This document shows positions 35,901-49,400 of a stretch of 64,000 bases of DNA, in pieces. The DNA comes from Bugula neritina (taxonomy: Eukaryota > Bryozoa > Gymnolaemata > Cheilostomatida > Bugulidae). The stretch lies in the NCBI GenBank assembly GCA_964035545.1, contig OZ037769.1, positions 1,224,501-1,288,500 of the forward strand. Reading direction: 5' to 3'. Below the pieces are notes generated by a model, which did not search any database, was not told the origin of the DNA, and saw nothing but the letters and a program-made list of their open reading frames with translations. Each line of letters starts with the position of its first letter. Position 1 is the first letter of the stretch. The translations under genes were made by a program, and so were the position numbers.

Positions 35901-38900
35901 TAATTAAAGGTAACTTCAACCAATATGAGTGATTCTGAAACCATCAGTGTATTTTTGAAAATAAAATAGTTTTAATAATAGATTTTAATGGAGCAAGCAT
36001 TTTATCAGATGTAAGTCTAATTTTTTTTACAGGTTCTACATCTCCAAGAAATATTCAGTTTAAAGATGAAGGTGTAAAATTAGAGAGTGACAGAAGAAGA
36101 AGAGAATACCTCATTACTTGGCAGGTCTGTGTACTATCCAGCTTATCAAATAGCAATGAAATAACTGATATAAGTATTCTTTCAAGTAAAGTAACTTAAT
36201 TAGTTTACAATAAAATGTGTTCTATTACTGATGATAGAGAAATATTTGCGCAAAGCTTTTTTTCCATTGTACCTTATAGCTGCTGCAGTTTTAACCAATG
36301 AAAACCCATTCTCATTCTACTGTTTCAATCTTATTCTAATAAGATTCCATATTTGTTTTTTTTTGTACTTTTTTGCATAACAGGCCCCATCTACAACAAA
36401 CTGTGACAGTATAGCAGAGTATGAGATAAGATTTCCAACACCCTCTTCTGATATAATAACAAATTCTACAAATATGACAGTGTTTACCGAAAGTGATGTG
36501 GTGGTCACTTTCTGGGTTAGAGCTGTGAATAATGCTGGAAATATATCTGAACCTCGCATTAGAAATCTTACTACTGCTTTTTTCAGTAAGTCATTCTATC
36601 AAATCTATGCAAAATGCACATCACTCTGAATAAGCCTTCAGTCACTATTTTATGCAACCAAGGCTGAAAAACAAACCAAGATTTAAATTATATGTTGCCA
36701 TGTTCAAGCGTTTTTAACATCAACACATAAAGTTTTTAGTATTTTAAATTTGTAATTCATTTAATGTAATTGGCAGTTGTTAAAATTTCCAAATTTTCAT
36801 GTTTTGCTTTTTTCTCTGTTACTGCTAAAAAGTTTTTTGGCAGCTTATATCGCAATTGCTGTAAAAAAAATCTAATTTAATTTTACTGATGAAATTTGCA
36901 AGGTAAACAATAATGTCACTGCAAGACTATCAAAAAACTGGTTTTAAAATTTTTCACAACTGCTTTATAACGTATAAAATACATATGTAATACATGCCCG
37001 TGTGTGAGTGATGGTACGGTTGTGTGTGTATGTGTAGGTGCGTATGCCTATGTGTGTAATTCCATTATAATAAGAGTTTATATAATAATCAATACAAATG
37101 CATTCTCTATTATTATAGCTCAAGATGAGCAGAGAGATGCAATCAGAGAGCTTCATTTAGACTCAATGAGCTCTTACTGCGAGTTTAACCCCGCCGATGA
37201 TCTCTCTCGTATCAAACTTCTATCTGAAGCAGAAGATTTAGTAGAGAAGTCAGTTGGCTGGACAATACAGGTAGATTGTATTGATGGATTACTGAGGAAG
37301 TTTTCATCAGAAGATGGTTTTACTGCTACATGTAATCCTACGATTGTTACCAATGATGATGGGTACGAAATACTAAAGTTTTATTGGGATCTCTCTCCTT
37401 TGCACGAGAATTGTGGTAATGGTAAGTGGTATTGAGATCTAGTTAGCACTATATTGTTTGTCTCCTTATAATTGTTGACTTTGGTAAAATGTCATTGTGT
37501 GGGAATTAATAAGGCTAAATTTACTAAACATATGCTTTCTGTTTCTTGGATAATTCCTCTTCTTAGACTTCAATTCAATAACATCTAAGTTTGGCGGTTT
37601 TACATTGCATGAAAATGTAATAAATAATTGCTTGGACTCTTGTTTTGTGTAGTTTTATTGCTCAAATATATCATTGGCAAGAGTGGTAGTTTTACAGAAC
37701 CGAGCATTAGAAATTGCACTCAATCCTTATTAAATTAGATGTAATAATATGAATAAATGAAGCACTCAAAGAGTTTTTGAAAATCTCTTTTATCTTGTGT
37801 TGATTGTGAAAGTTGTATGTTGATGTAGAGCCAGTTTGCACTCTAGTCAGTACTACCTACGACTACCCAGTCTTGGTAAATACATCTAATGAAGCGGAAC
37901 TCGAGGACGAGATTCATATGGAGCAAAGTGACGGACGAGTCCAACTCACTCGGCTACGCTTCTACCCAGTAGGCACCGTGCAAGCGTACAATGTTACAGA
38001 TGATGCTTGTGGTAATGATTCACTCACTCTTTCTGCAAACTCAACAACATGGTCGGTATGCGAGGCACCAGACAACCTTGAACTTCTCCTAGATAGTGAT
38101 AGACCCGATGAGATGAGAAGATTCTTTTGGTTCTTCAACTATGGCCTTTGGTCCCAGCCACCTCCAGAATGCGGTAGAGTTTTCTGATACTGAGTAGTGA
38201 GAAGCACCAGAAATTAGTGATGAGATGAATATAAATGTTGCGATTATTATTTGAACTTCTGTTATTCAGCTCAAGAGCTCAAACCTCTAGTCTACTCAGA
38301 CATAATGTTTAAAGTATTTTGCAAAAGCATGCAATTTAAGAAGATGTGAATAGCTGAAAAAAGAAGTCCAATTAATCTTTTCATTATGAATTAAAATTAC
38401 TTTCATACAGTGTATATGGTATATTTTTGGTTCACGTCCTATTTTCCTGATATATGTAATAGTGGAAACTTTTTTAAAACTTTTAAAGATGCAAAGGTAA
38501 AAAGTGGAAGATGACATTGGTAGTTTACCTTGGCGTTAAACAATGTTTCTCAAATGCCTATCAAGAGTTCTTCTACCTCTAAGGAGAACTTTATGTCCTG
38601 GCAACGATTTACAGATAATCTCATTTATATTTTATATCATCCTTCAGCTTTGGTGCTGTTTTTAAAAACCTTAACCCATTAGTGCTAAGAACTTTGGTAG
38701 CAAAGTTAAGAAAACTAAGTTGTCGTACCGCTAGCATACTATACTGTAGCCTTATGATTGTAACTTGTCTGTTCACTTTGATATCTAGTGGTAAAGAGAT
38801 GCTCAACTCCTAACAGAGCATTACTCGGTTTCTCTGACAATGATGTCTTCAGTAGTGAGCAAGACTTCTACCAGTTGGGTGAGACTGTAAATGTGTCGTG

Positions 38901-41900
38901 TGCAGATGGTGAGAGTCAAACTAACCAGAAAGTAGACAGCGAGGCGATTACCTGCCAGTAAGTAACCTGCTGCCGTTTCATTCTAATACTTTATTGGTTT
39001 ACAACTTTCAACGCTGAGTTATTTTTTCAAAAAGAATTGATATATAATAGTATTAGACTGTAACAAAAAAAGGTTTATATTATTATATAAAACATACCTA
39101 GTCAATAACAGCAGTAGTACCAATAACAATAGTCAATACCAACAGCAGCAGCAGCAACAGTAGTAGTAGCAGTATTAGCAGCAGCAGTAGCCACATAGAC
39201 CACCATTGTCTTTTTCCAATAACCTTTGTGTAGCCAAATTAAACTTCACCTCTTTTTTTAATTATTCCATTATTATTCTGCAATTGTGACATTTTAGCAA
39301 CTTTTCTCATGCTTGTATTATGATCAAATTTTGCCACAGATAAGCTTCAAAACTAAAAACTCACAACAGATGCTACAAGTCTGCAGGTCTGAAAGGCCTA
39401 ACTGATGCAAATTTATTCTGTACATAGTAGCATAAAGATGCATCTTTAATTTCATCAGTTTGATGTCTGATCTTTCTTTGTTTAAGGCTGGATGTTGATA
39501 AAAATGCTGTATTCCATAGAGACTCTGATTCTGCTCTGAGGCTACATTTTTGTAGTGAGTGAATTTATTTAATTTAATTATTTTCTAACGTATACTGTTT
39601 ATGTAACAGTTTCTCTTTACCAATTTTGAACTACATAATAAAGCTAACTTTACAATCTGCATTCACTGCAATTTTAAATGTCGCAGTAAACACATTTACA
39701 AAGAAGTAGCACCAATTTGTATGTTTTTACCTTGCTTTGGGTACACAAGATTAGCCAATCATGTTGGTGTTTTGCAAACTTTCAATTACTTTTGCTGTCT
39801 ATTATTTTTCAAAGTTTCTCATAACAATAAATGATAATCTGCGTAAATATATAATGTTATCTGACAATTGTGAACCTACTAATGAGTACTCAACACTCTT
39901 ATCTGACAGGCGTTAAGACGTGTACCTTACCATCTCTGAGTACTCTCGGTTTTGGAGACTACGCTGAGCTGGTTGAGTTTGATGAACCGTATAGCCTGTG
40001 GGAAACTGTAGTTGTAAGATGTCAGGATAGGAGCGCGCAGAGCCACCCTGATGTTGATACTGAAACTTTGACATGCGTGTAAGTTATAAACGAGCTAACT
40101 CAAGGTAAATATATATAAACATCCCTTTCTGTTTTGCTACTATTCGGTTTCACAGTTATAGGTAGAAATATAGAAAAAAAATGCATAAAAATTATATAGT
40201 ATAATCACTATCTGGTTACCCCAAACTTATTGTAATGCTCAAGTACAGTAGAACACATTTAGTTGCAAAATTTGCATAGTTCTGCAATTGTCTTTATGAA
40301 ATGATAGATTGCGTAATTTAGCAATTTTGCTTTAGAGAAACCATCACAAGCATAAAATGTAAAACATTCAACATAAATATCCCATGCCCTGTGAAGTGTG
40401 AATATAGTACGGTTTTAGTCCGTTTGCAATGTCAATCTGTTTGAGTTATAAAAATGATTGTTGTAACAGTGACTTAGGAGAAGAGAATTATGGATTTCAA
40501 AGAGAAGTTAATTCTTCCTTGCAAATGGAAGAATGTCAACGTAAGTTGTATGAGTTAACTTACTTCAAATTATATTCTGGTAATTTACTTTCTATATAGT
40601 ATAAAAAAAATTATGTAATAAGGTGAAGAATACTTTTAACCATTACTATTGATCCACTTATAAAAAAAGAATTTAAGTTTTTCACATTTCTTGCATTACT
40701 TCAATGTGAAAAAAATTGGTTAGACAAGATATTTATGTCTATGGAGCAAACAAACTAAAAAGCATATTGAACAGCTTATTGTTGTAAACTGGGAGCCTTA
40801 TGTTAAAGTTGGTAAAAACGTATTGAAAGGCTAATAAAGTATTTCTACCATTATTTTGCTCATTTTCAAAGTAATGCAGTTAGCTTATTTCAAAGTCAAT
40901 CACAAAGTCATTAGACCTGTCAACAAGTGTTGATTGTGTGTCATGAGACGTGTCAACAGGTGCTCCTTGCCATCAACAAAAAATATTCTAAAAAATTGTT
41001 GTTTTTCCTAATATTTAGCTTGTTTTTTAGCTATAAAATGTCCCATACCTGAAAACATTGCCATTAATGTGAGTGAAGCAGCCCTTCTAGGCACTAAGGC
41101 TATAGTTAGTTGCCCTGACATAGACATGGAGTACGTGAGTGAATGTGTGAAGTCATCAGATGACTCCGTGGAAGGAGTTTGGATCCCCACCCCCACCTGC
41201 CGTAAGTTCCTCTTGATTTAGCTTTTTTTGACTCAGCTTTCTATTTGTTTTCCAATCAAAAGAAAAAGTTTCTCCAGTAAATTTTCTTTATAATATAATA
41301 AAATAGTCATGTGTTTCATTCAATAGACAAATTACAATAATGTGATATCTACCACTTTGCAGAAGGTTTTTATGTTCAAGAGTATGCACACTTTGTCTAC
41401 TCAACAATATATGCTCATCAACTGTACTTGCAGGCTCCAAGACATGTTGGCATTTTATGGCTGACTCAACTCTTTACGAGTATGAATTACAATATGGCCG
41501 CCATATAATTGGTGAGCCAAGACCGGTGCCACATAATGACACACTTACCTTTGTATGTCCGCCAGGAACTGTGGGATACATGCGAAATGAGCTCTCATAT
41601 CGATGTACTGTGTAAGTATGTTTCCTTAGTGTAGGTGAAGCTGCAGTTATCTCCCTCTGTCATTTAGTAACTATTCTTTTGTATCACAAGATAGAATCCA
41701 TAGATTGTAATATATATTTTATAGTATGTATTATAAACCCAACATATATTGCATACTACAACTTATAGTATATGTGATGGTGTGCAGTGTGAACCCTACA
41801 TTAGTTTAATGTTATCATTTCAATTACAGGGGACCTGGTGGGTTAGGTCACTTTGAAGCTCTGGAGCCTGACGTTAAACCCGACTGTCGAGGTATGGAAT

Positions 41901-44900
41901 TATTATAATTTGAGTTTCTCTGTAGGCTATAATGTTGCAGTACTTTACGCTAACACAGAACTAGGCTTGGACGTTGGGAACGCAGTAAAGTCAGCAAATG
42001 ATCATTGTACGTTGAATTTGGTAATCAGACCGGAGCAAATAACTCTCTCATCTTCATTAGACTGTTCCAGTCTTTACTACATCTGCTATGTTATATGCTC
42101 CATCTATCACGTCTGCATTGTATGCTCCATCTATTACGCCTGAACTGTATACTATAGATATAAGATGCCCAAGAAATGACACCAGAACCGGGTCAGTTAT
42201 GGACATCACCTACCCGTACTACGAGAGACGCTGTGCTGAAGATGGTGACTGTAAGCTAGGCATGATCACTTCTCTCAACTGTTCTCAGAGTGAAACTGGA
42301 TTCAAGCCTCTCTCTCAGTGTGTTGCACCTGAAAACGCCACGACCTTAGCAACTGATGCGGATGAGTTAGAGTTGGCTGTTTTGTCTGGCATTTGGTATC
42401 CAACTCCAGCGTGTGGTGAGAGTTTTTATTCTCTATTAATTTTATTATTTTGTATTTTATTTAGCAAAAAATATTTTGCTTATTTACCAGGTGTATGAGC
42501 TGTTAATATCCATCTCATAAAATACTTTTATTGTTTTTGTGATTTGAACATTTCAGAAGCATGTGATCTTTTGGCTAACGTAACTACGTATAGCCAGTGC
42601 AGTAGTGGTAAAAGCATTCCAATTATACATTAACCTTCTGTAATGATTGCAGACAGAGGTTGCTCACCACCAGTCAACGTGTCTGGTGGAATGGATTGTA
42701 AACTGGGCAGAAAGTTTGACCGAGGAGAATGGAATTTCCTCGATGACCTTGTCGTGACATGTGTTTGTAAACCAGGATATGTAAGAGGTGAGGAGAGTAA
42801 ACATTCTTGGAATCTAGAGTAACCATAGCAACGTCAGCAACTTTTGTATAGCGCTTTGTAGTTTTAGTAATGCTCGTAGTCATAGTAACATCAGCATAGC
42901 TATAGTAAAGCTTATAAACGTAACAACGCTGGCTACCATAGCTAATTTAGGCATCCCTGCTAAAACAAAACTTTTATTTTTCTTGGAACATGTCTAGTAA
43001 GTTTGAAATGAATAGTTTAGCAATAAAATTACTGTCTGGATTTTTTGAAGTTTTGATAATAAACTTTTTTCTTGGTTTAGAATTGCAATTTATTATCACA
43101 ATTGGGGTAAGCAATTCATATTGACATTCATATATAGGAATTTATATTAGCATTAGTTTTGTTAGCTTTAATTCATGTACATCTGTTTATCAGATGATGG
43201 GAGCTTGCCTGAAGCCACCTGTAATGGACCAAACAACACATGGACCCCTACTAAGCCCTGTCATGGTAAGGCTTGCTAAATCTATGTATAAATAACTAAA
43301 TACAGTCTAAGTTTTTGAAGCTCTCGGCATAAATTTAGTGAATATACTCCACAAAAATATTTATATAACACTGATAAGCTCAGGTGTGCTATTACCACCC
43401 CTGAAACAATTATTATTTTTTTAAGTTATATACCATAATATTGCAATTTAATTTAAATAAAAATGTTCTTATAATGCAAATTTATTACTCTGCCATTCAT
43501 TGCAACTATTTGTTGACCAGTGTCTAGAAAATGTTTGCTGTAGTTTTTGCATTCAGCTACTTGTATCATTTATACCCCAATGACTTTTTAACTTTAGTTG
43601 ACTGTGGTCCAACACCGACACTCCCCCACGCCATTCAGGAAATAACATATTATACAGATTACGCTCTTATGCATATTTCCTGTGAAGAAGGATATCAGCT
43701 ATTTCCTGTTCGAGATGAACTTTCCCCGCCTGCTATTTCTCAATGTCACCATGGAAGTAAACGCTGGCTTAACCTGCATCTATATGGATGCAAAGGTGAA
43801 GTAATTTCACATTGATTGTATTCAAAATGTACACTAGAGTCTTCATCAGTTGATATATATAGTTGTATCATTGCAAGAATATTGACTTTACCCAATATCA
43901 CTGATTGCTATTACAGCTATTGATGGATGTAAAGCCACTGAGATCACATCTAAGTACACTGATATTCATCTGCTCCCTGAAAAAGACATGTTCAATGATG
44001 TTGAAGTTGCCATAGCTACGTGTACTAGGGGGTATTTGGAAAGCAAAGCATGTAAGTATGTCATAGCCTTGTCTTCACTACAACCTCTGCAATTTGACAA
44101 GTATTCTGTGTAATAACAACATAAGTGATTATATAAATACTTACACATATTACTTACATTATATAATATCCTATGACTGTCTTTTATGTTATCCTACCTA
44201 AACAGCTAGTGTAATTTTTTCATGTTCTAATGATAAAAAAATATTAGCTTTGAATTGCTCAAATTGGTGATGTTTTTTGCTTGAATATTCTTCTAAGTTT
44301 TAAAATGCTTTCATCTTTATTGATCTGGATATTTGCTATTTGGGGAGTTGTAAAGGCACACCCACTTTTGACAATTGGCTGTAGGTTTCAGAATTTGCTA
44401 TGATATGGTCATTTCCTTGTCCTTCACCTCAACACTATAAGTCTATAACATATCATGTAGACACTGCCATGTATGTTATCTTGCAGTGTATGAAGTTCTA
44501 AGATGTAAAACTGTTTGGGAAGAAGTACCTAATAACAAAACATGGCAGCCCATAGCCACTACCCTCGGAGAGCCAGAAGATCTTAGTGCATGGCCTTTCT
44601 TTCCCAATGTCACTATGAAGTTTGTCAGATTCGAATGGGATTTGTCTTACCTCAAAGGAAATCTCTCTTGCATCAGTAAGTAATGATTATGAATTTTATA
44701 TGCTATAACTATATGTATACAGGATGTAGCAGAAACATAAGGTGAGGGCCCATTAGATGAGTTGCCCAATTTGGTATTGCTAAAAAATTTGCACAGTTCA
44801 AAAATGTACTGTTGTGCGCAGATGTTTGGTAGACGTCATGCAAGCAAAATGCATGTTTGATTTTGCTACCTAAATAGCTGTTCACTTTTAAAGTATTGGG

Positions 44901-45374
44901 TTTTTGTTTTAACTCTGTAGCAATCAAATATTTTTTCTTTCTGTAGTTATATTTAAAGTTGTCTCATCACTGCAAAGTGCAGAGGGTGCAGCTATAGTGA
45001 CAAATGTCTTTAAGTGAACAATAAACTCAAACAAAGATGTTGTCAGCTAGTAAATTTCTACTTTTTCAGACATTGTGACCTTACGTAAAAATGTGCTTGG
45101 AGCTATAATTTAGCAAAAGATGTCTATAAAATTATCACTTAGCATGTTTTAAATTAAATAAACAGTCATTTGGGTTCTAAATGTTTTTACAATGTTATAT
45201 TAAAGATGCATATTTCAATTATATATACGCTGTAGTTGAGAATATATGCAATGAATGCATGTAAACGTTATACAGAAGATATCTATTTAGTTAAGAGTTA
45301 CAATATAATTTAATATATGATTGACATTTTCAGCTGATGGACAAAACTTTGGCACATGGGAGATAACTAACTAA
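29958..45374 (+). CDS. B2: secreted mosaic protein, lectin-like/FN3/sushi, 29 exons
   Basis: Coding length 4650 nt (1549 residues), in frame throughout. Exon 1 (29958-30027) encodes the signal peptide [20 protein letters not shown]. Then one lectin-lectin-FN3 cassette (30488-30673, 31415-31654, 32371-32556, 32978-33220, 33360-33475, 33862-34027), one FN3-FN3 unit (34307-34404, 34768-34972, 35098-35210, 35327-35495), a last FN3 (36033-36124, 36384-36585), the same sushi-like block as B1, and a 41-nt terminal exon (45334-45374). No transmembrane helix, so predicted secreted. The 5' part resembles B3 and B4; from 35098 on it is almost identical to B1, including introns. Relative to B1 it lacks one full lectin-lectin-FN3 cassette and two FN3-FN3 units. 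Confidence 0.75.
30488..36585 (+). CDS. B2 exons 2-13: lectin-like pair and four FN3 domains
   Basis: Lectin-like domain 1: [48 protein letters not shown], then [14 protein letters not shown]. Domain 2: [31 protein letters not shown], then [15 protein letters not shown]. Four FN3 domains follow, alternately split after strand C and after strand B. Domains of this kind have a beta-jellyroll that binds sugars or other ligands, but the short loop after the first exon (VIDTGAS) lacks the Arg/Cys-rich segment of fucose-binding F-type lectins, so the ligand is unknown. Confidence 0.78.
31136..31320. repeat. Two adjacent palindromes unique to B2
   Basis: In the intron splitting B2 lectin-like domain 1. 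Palindrome 1 spans about 31136-31220 (near-perfect arms around GAACATA-TAA-TATGTTC). Palindrome 2 has 51-nt perfectly complementary arms, 31219-31269 and 31270-31320, with no spacer. B1, B3 and B4 have the corresponding intron sequence once, without the inverted copy. Confidence 0.9.
33285..33352. repeat. TA/TATC microsatellite, B2 intron
   Basis: About 68 bp of TA with interspersed TATC/TAGA, in the same intron position as the tracts in B1 (two copies) and B3. Confidence 0.9.
37119..45374 (+). CDS. B2 exons 14-29: sushi-like block and C-terminus
   Basis: Exons: 37119-37421, 37829-38173, 38789-38957 + 39487-39554, 39910-40078 + 40470-40540, 41031-41201, 41434-41611 + 41830-41891, 42158-42415, 42653-42787 + 43194-43265, 43598-43795, 43917-44051, 44487-44675, 45334-45374. 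Every exon corresponds one-to-one with B1 and keeps the same intron phases; amino-acid changes are few (for example VKSTDD in B1, VKSSDD here). There is no premature stop. The open frames kept in both copies suggest that both are functional or that the copy is very young. Confidence 0.75.
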
Positions 45375-45618
45375 CTTCATTATCAAGAACTCTCTATAGA
45401 GTGGAGACGATTCAGATTACCTGGACACACTTGTGTTAGATGTCTGGTCTGGTCTTTAATGCGTGCTTTACTCAGTCTTCACAATCAACTGTGTATTGTC
45501 AGTGTGTGAACATATTATTCTAGCTGTTTCAAAAATAAGCTGTAATTGTTTTGAATCTATATACTGCTTTACTTGTTGTGTACTGTATGCATATCTGTTG
45601 TTTGTTATGACTGGTTGA

Positions 45619-45624
45619 AATAAA
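45619..45624 (+). terminator. Poly(A) signal of B2
   Basis: AATAAA 245 nt past the B2 stop, followed by the same GT-rich stretch as in B1. Confidence 0.65.
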
Positions 45625-46412
45625 GTTTGTGTATATCATAAATGGGTTGATAGGTACGATCTACATGTAGTTGTATAAAGATATGAACACAATTCAAGTA
45701 GAGCAATAATATTAAGGAGCAGCAATGGCATAGTGGGTGGAGCTTAGGCCTAGTATACTACCTACTATATGTCTTATAAGCTTTCCTCTAATGGTACTGA
45801 TAGGAATGGCACATAAGGTGATATTATATCTGGCTACTGCTCAGTTTGTTTGATATAGTTGTGTTCAATTCTCTCTTTAGTAAATGCTCAAACTAAACAG
45901 AAAAGCTATTATGAGAATTATATATAATGCCCATTGCGTTGTATCACATTGTAATGCAAAGCCAAAGAACCACTGAACTAAAACTATCTTAGAAAAGAGT
46001 TTCAAGCGAATCAAGTTTACCATTGACAAGGAAGTTGTTATAATTTGAAACTTGACTTGTATATTACTTTAGCTTGATTCCAAATATAACTTTAGCCTAA
46101 TTTCTGCTCATGTGACTGTAGATCTAACTACTTCTCAGTCTATTTAAATTTTGTGTTCTCTCTTTTAACTAATGAATGCTCAAACTGAATAGAAAGCCTT
46201 GTATTAGCAAAAGCAATAAAAAGCTGACAAAAGATCTATAGAACAAATCTATTATTATAGAAACTCAACAATGAACAGGGAAGTTGTTTTAAACTAAACT
46301 TCTATTGTGAGTGAAACTCTAATATGTTCTACATAGCACTTCAGTAACATATGTACGTGAAGGTAGAATAGGTTAAGAAACAGCCTAGAGTAAAGTTTTG
46401 AAATAGATTATT

Positions 46413-46480
46413 CATATTGTGTTGAGTGAAAGAAGACAATATATTAGTTAGAGTATCTATGAAGGTCAACTAAGCAGAAG
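46413..46480 (+). promoter_or_regulatory. Conserved 5' flank / 5'UTR of B3
   Basis: Third copy of the conserved block, GTTGAGTGAAAGAAGACAAT to AACTAAGCAGAAG, ending at the B3 ATG. Confidence 0.5.
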
Positions 46481-49400
46481 ATGATGTTGACTGGAATATT
46501 GTTGTGTCTACTAGTTATACCACTTCTAGCAGTTAACTCTTACTCTCCAGGTATGTGTGTAGTGTGAGTAGCAAGAGTTAATATAATTTTCTAAACTAAT
46601 GCTGAAAACACTTCTTTGAAAACAGTAAACTATGTTTATAGTGATTATATGGCTATATGTTTTTGTTTTTTACCAGAGTTGTAAAAATGGGCAACTTTAC
46701 ATAAACATATAGTTTTATTAGAAAGCAAAGTAGAATATTAAAAGGAATCCCATCAACCTAATCTGGAAAGTACAGAGTTTTATTACATACTAAAGTCAGT
46801 ATATGGGTACAATGACCATAATTCCTTAGTTTTTCTATCAGTGTACAATCCTAATATGAAATAATAGATATGCAGCTGTTTTCATACTCACTGGATCAAA
46901 TTTCTTTTGATCTCATTCATTTATGATTAGTAAACTCTTTTTCTCCAGGTATATATCACATATAGTTCTGTACATCTATCAAATATATGAGTTTATGATC
47001 TAAATAGAAGCACATAAAGATACAGATATTTCAGGCACAGTCTCTTAGAGGAACAGTATAATCTAAAAATTGCAGTTGTTTTTCGTAGTCACTGCATGGT
47101 TCAATCTTCTTTTGATCTCATTCACTTATGATTAGTAAAATGGAGAACGATTATTGTATGCTACTATACATCTGAGCTGGAGCTGTTGAGTTGGTGCAGT
47201 AACTAATTTATATATACAGAATATAATTATACAGTATGACAGTTCACAAATTTTTCTACTTATAACTCAAACAGTGAACCTAGCCAGAGAGAGGGCCACG
47301 CAAGCAAGCACCCTCTATGGTAATGGTTATCCTGCATACTTGGCAGTAGATGGGGACACTGACACATATTTCTACAGTGCTGTGGTACCCGATGATTGGT
47401 GGAGAGTGGATCTTGATGATGTAATAATTGTTAGAAAAATAGTCATTGACACTGCCGCCAGTAAGTATTGATCTCTGAAACCAAATAAAATAGTTTTCAA
47501 GTTAATACAAGTAATACCAGTAAGCCATCATTGTCAGCTCATATTGCTTTAATTGTTTTATAGGGGTTTCAGCTAATATTATATACATTTATATGAAAGT
47601 GAAATAAATTATGTATTCAAATTGAGGCAATGTCTATAAGCTTTTACTGCAAGTGTGAAAACTATACTAACTTGGCTGTTTAATGGTCAGACACTGAGAT
47701 AATGATTGACTATACAAGTGAATTATCATTAGTATATTACATAGTATTTTACATTGCTATATACTGTATAAAGTACACAGGCTCATGAGTTGTGTTGAAT
47801 GTTTAGTTTGTGATGACAACATATTGTGAATGAGGCAGTATAATTGAAAATAGTATAAAGCAAATTGCTTCTGCTAACACTATAGTGTTTTGGTAAAACA
47901 ATTAGGGAAAATAAATTATAAACTCTAAGTAAACATGCATCTTTGTACTTGGATCATTGAACGTACAATGGCTTAATATTTCACACTATTTGAAGACAAC
48001 AGATCACACTGTATATCGTGAAATACTAAAAAAGCACAATAATCCAATGCGTACAATCTCTGTACTATTTTAAACAATAATTTCGTCCAACTTTTCTATT
48101 TTTAGCTCCAGCATTTACCAATGTCTATATTCTATCAATTTCTATGAATAATCCCACTGATGTACCTTACCCAGAGAGTTCAGACTGGAGAGTTCTACAG
48201 TCTGGAGTAACACGCACAGAAAGTGCTTTTTATACCATATTCAAATTTGACTTTGCCCTAGATGAGAATGTAGAAGCTAGACACATTGCTCTCTACAGTG
48301 CTACTGGTGGATTACAGTTCAATGAGGTAGAGGTCTATGATGCAGGTGAGTGAAGTAGTTGCTGAATGTTAATTTACTGCCCAGAAATTTCTTACACCAT
48401 TTTTTCTATCGATTTGGAGGTGGTTTTTAGTTGAAAAACTAGAACGCTGTTTAATTATTTGTATAACCTTGAATTTTATCAGGCTACAATGTGCGTTAAC
48501 ATATGTAGTGTAGAAATTTCTATGTATGTTATTTAATAGCTATTTATTGTAAGTTCTTAGTGTTTTTCTGCAAATTTTATAGATCAAAATGACTCTTAGA
48601 GTGTGCACTACAATTGCCACCCTATAGATTTTTACAGTTTTGATGTTTTGTACCCATTTTCGAGCTATTTACATAAGCAGCTAGAAAAGTGCAACTCTTG
48701 TATTTTTATGCTTCCAAAATTCCTGGCTTTTGTCAGCCACAAAAAGATGAACAGTGAACTTTGACTTTGTGCATGACATCATGATATTATAAAGCATGAT
48801 TTCCTTCCATAATTTGAAATCTGTGAGCTTTTACTATAGGTGCACACTTGAGTGCTGCGCATAGACAAAATGAGAGCTGTAAATCTTACTTCAGAATCAA
48901 AGTCTGTCGTAGTTTTTTTACATAAAGAAGGTTTTTCAATCCGAAAAATATTTGAAAAGGGTGGCATAGCAAAGACAACCGCATATCAAATTATCAAGAA
49001 GTTTATTGATTGATTGATTGATTTTATTTCTATCACTAACATGATATATGTTGTGAAAAAAAGGTGTTAAATACCGATGCCCGTGATATTAAAAATGGCA
49101 ACAGTGTAACATACATGGCTTAAAAATAGGAGTAAAAAGTCTCTGAGGCTAGAAGCTCAATTAACAAAAATTATTGTGCAAGTTTATTTAGCTTGAGTGC
49201 TGCCTGGCGTATAAAAGAATCTCTGCCCCAAGTGCTTCTGTATTTAATAATAATCCATGCAGTTTATCTAGCTTGTAGCGTACAGATTGTGCATTGGTCA
49301 GTATGATGGCTGGCAGGGGAGCTCTTGAGTTTTTTCCTATTTTTCTTGCTCTAAGTATTCCAAAGTCAAAATTTTTAACTAGAGTTTTGAATTGTCAATT

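Larger units (their letters stand above)
45375..46480. other. B2 3'UTR and B2-B3 intergenic region
   Basis: Nearly identical to 28852-29957: 3'UTR, poly(A) signal at 45619-45624, a tRNA A-box-like stretch (TGGCATAGTGGGTGGAGC) near 45726-45743, then the shared upstream region of the B genes. No exon seen. Confidence 0.65.
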
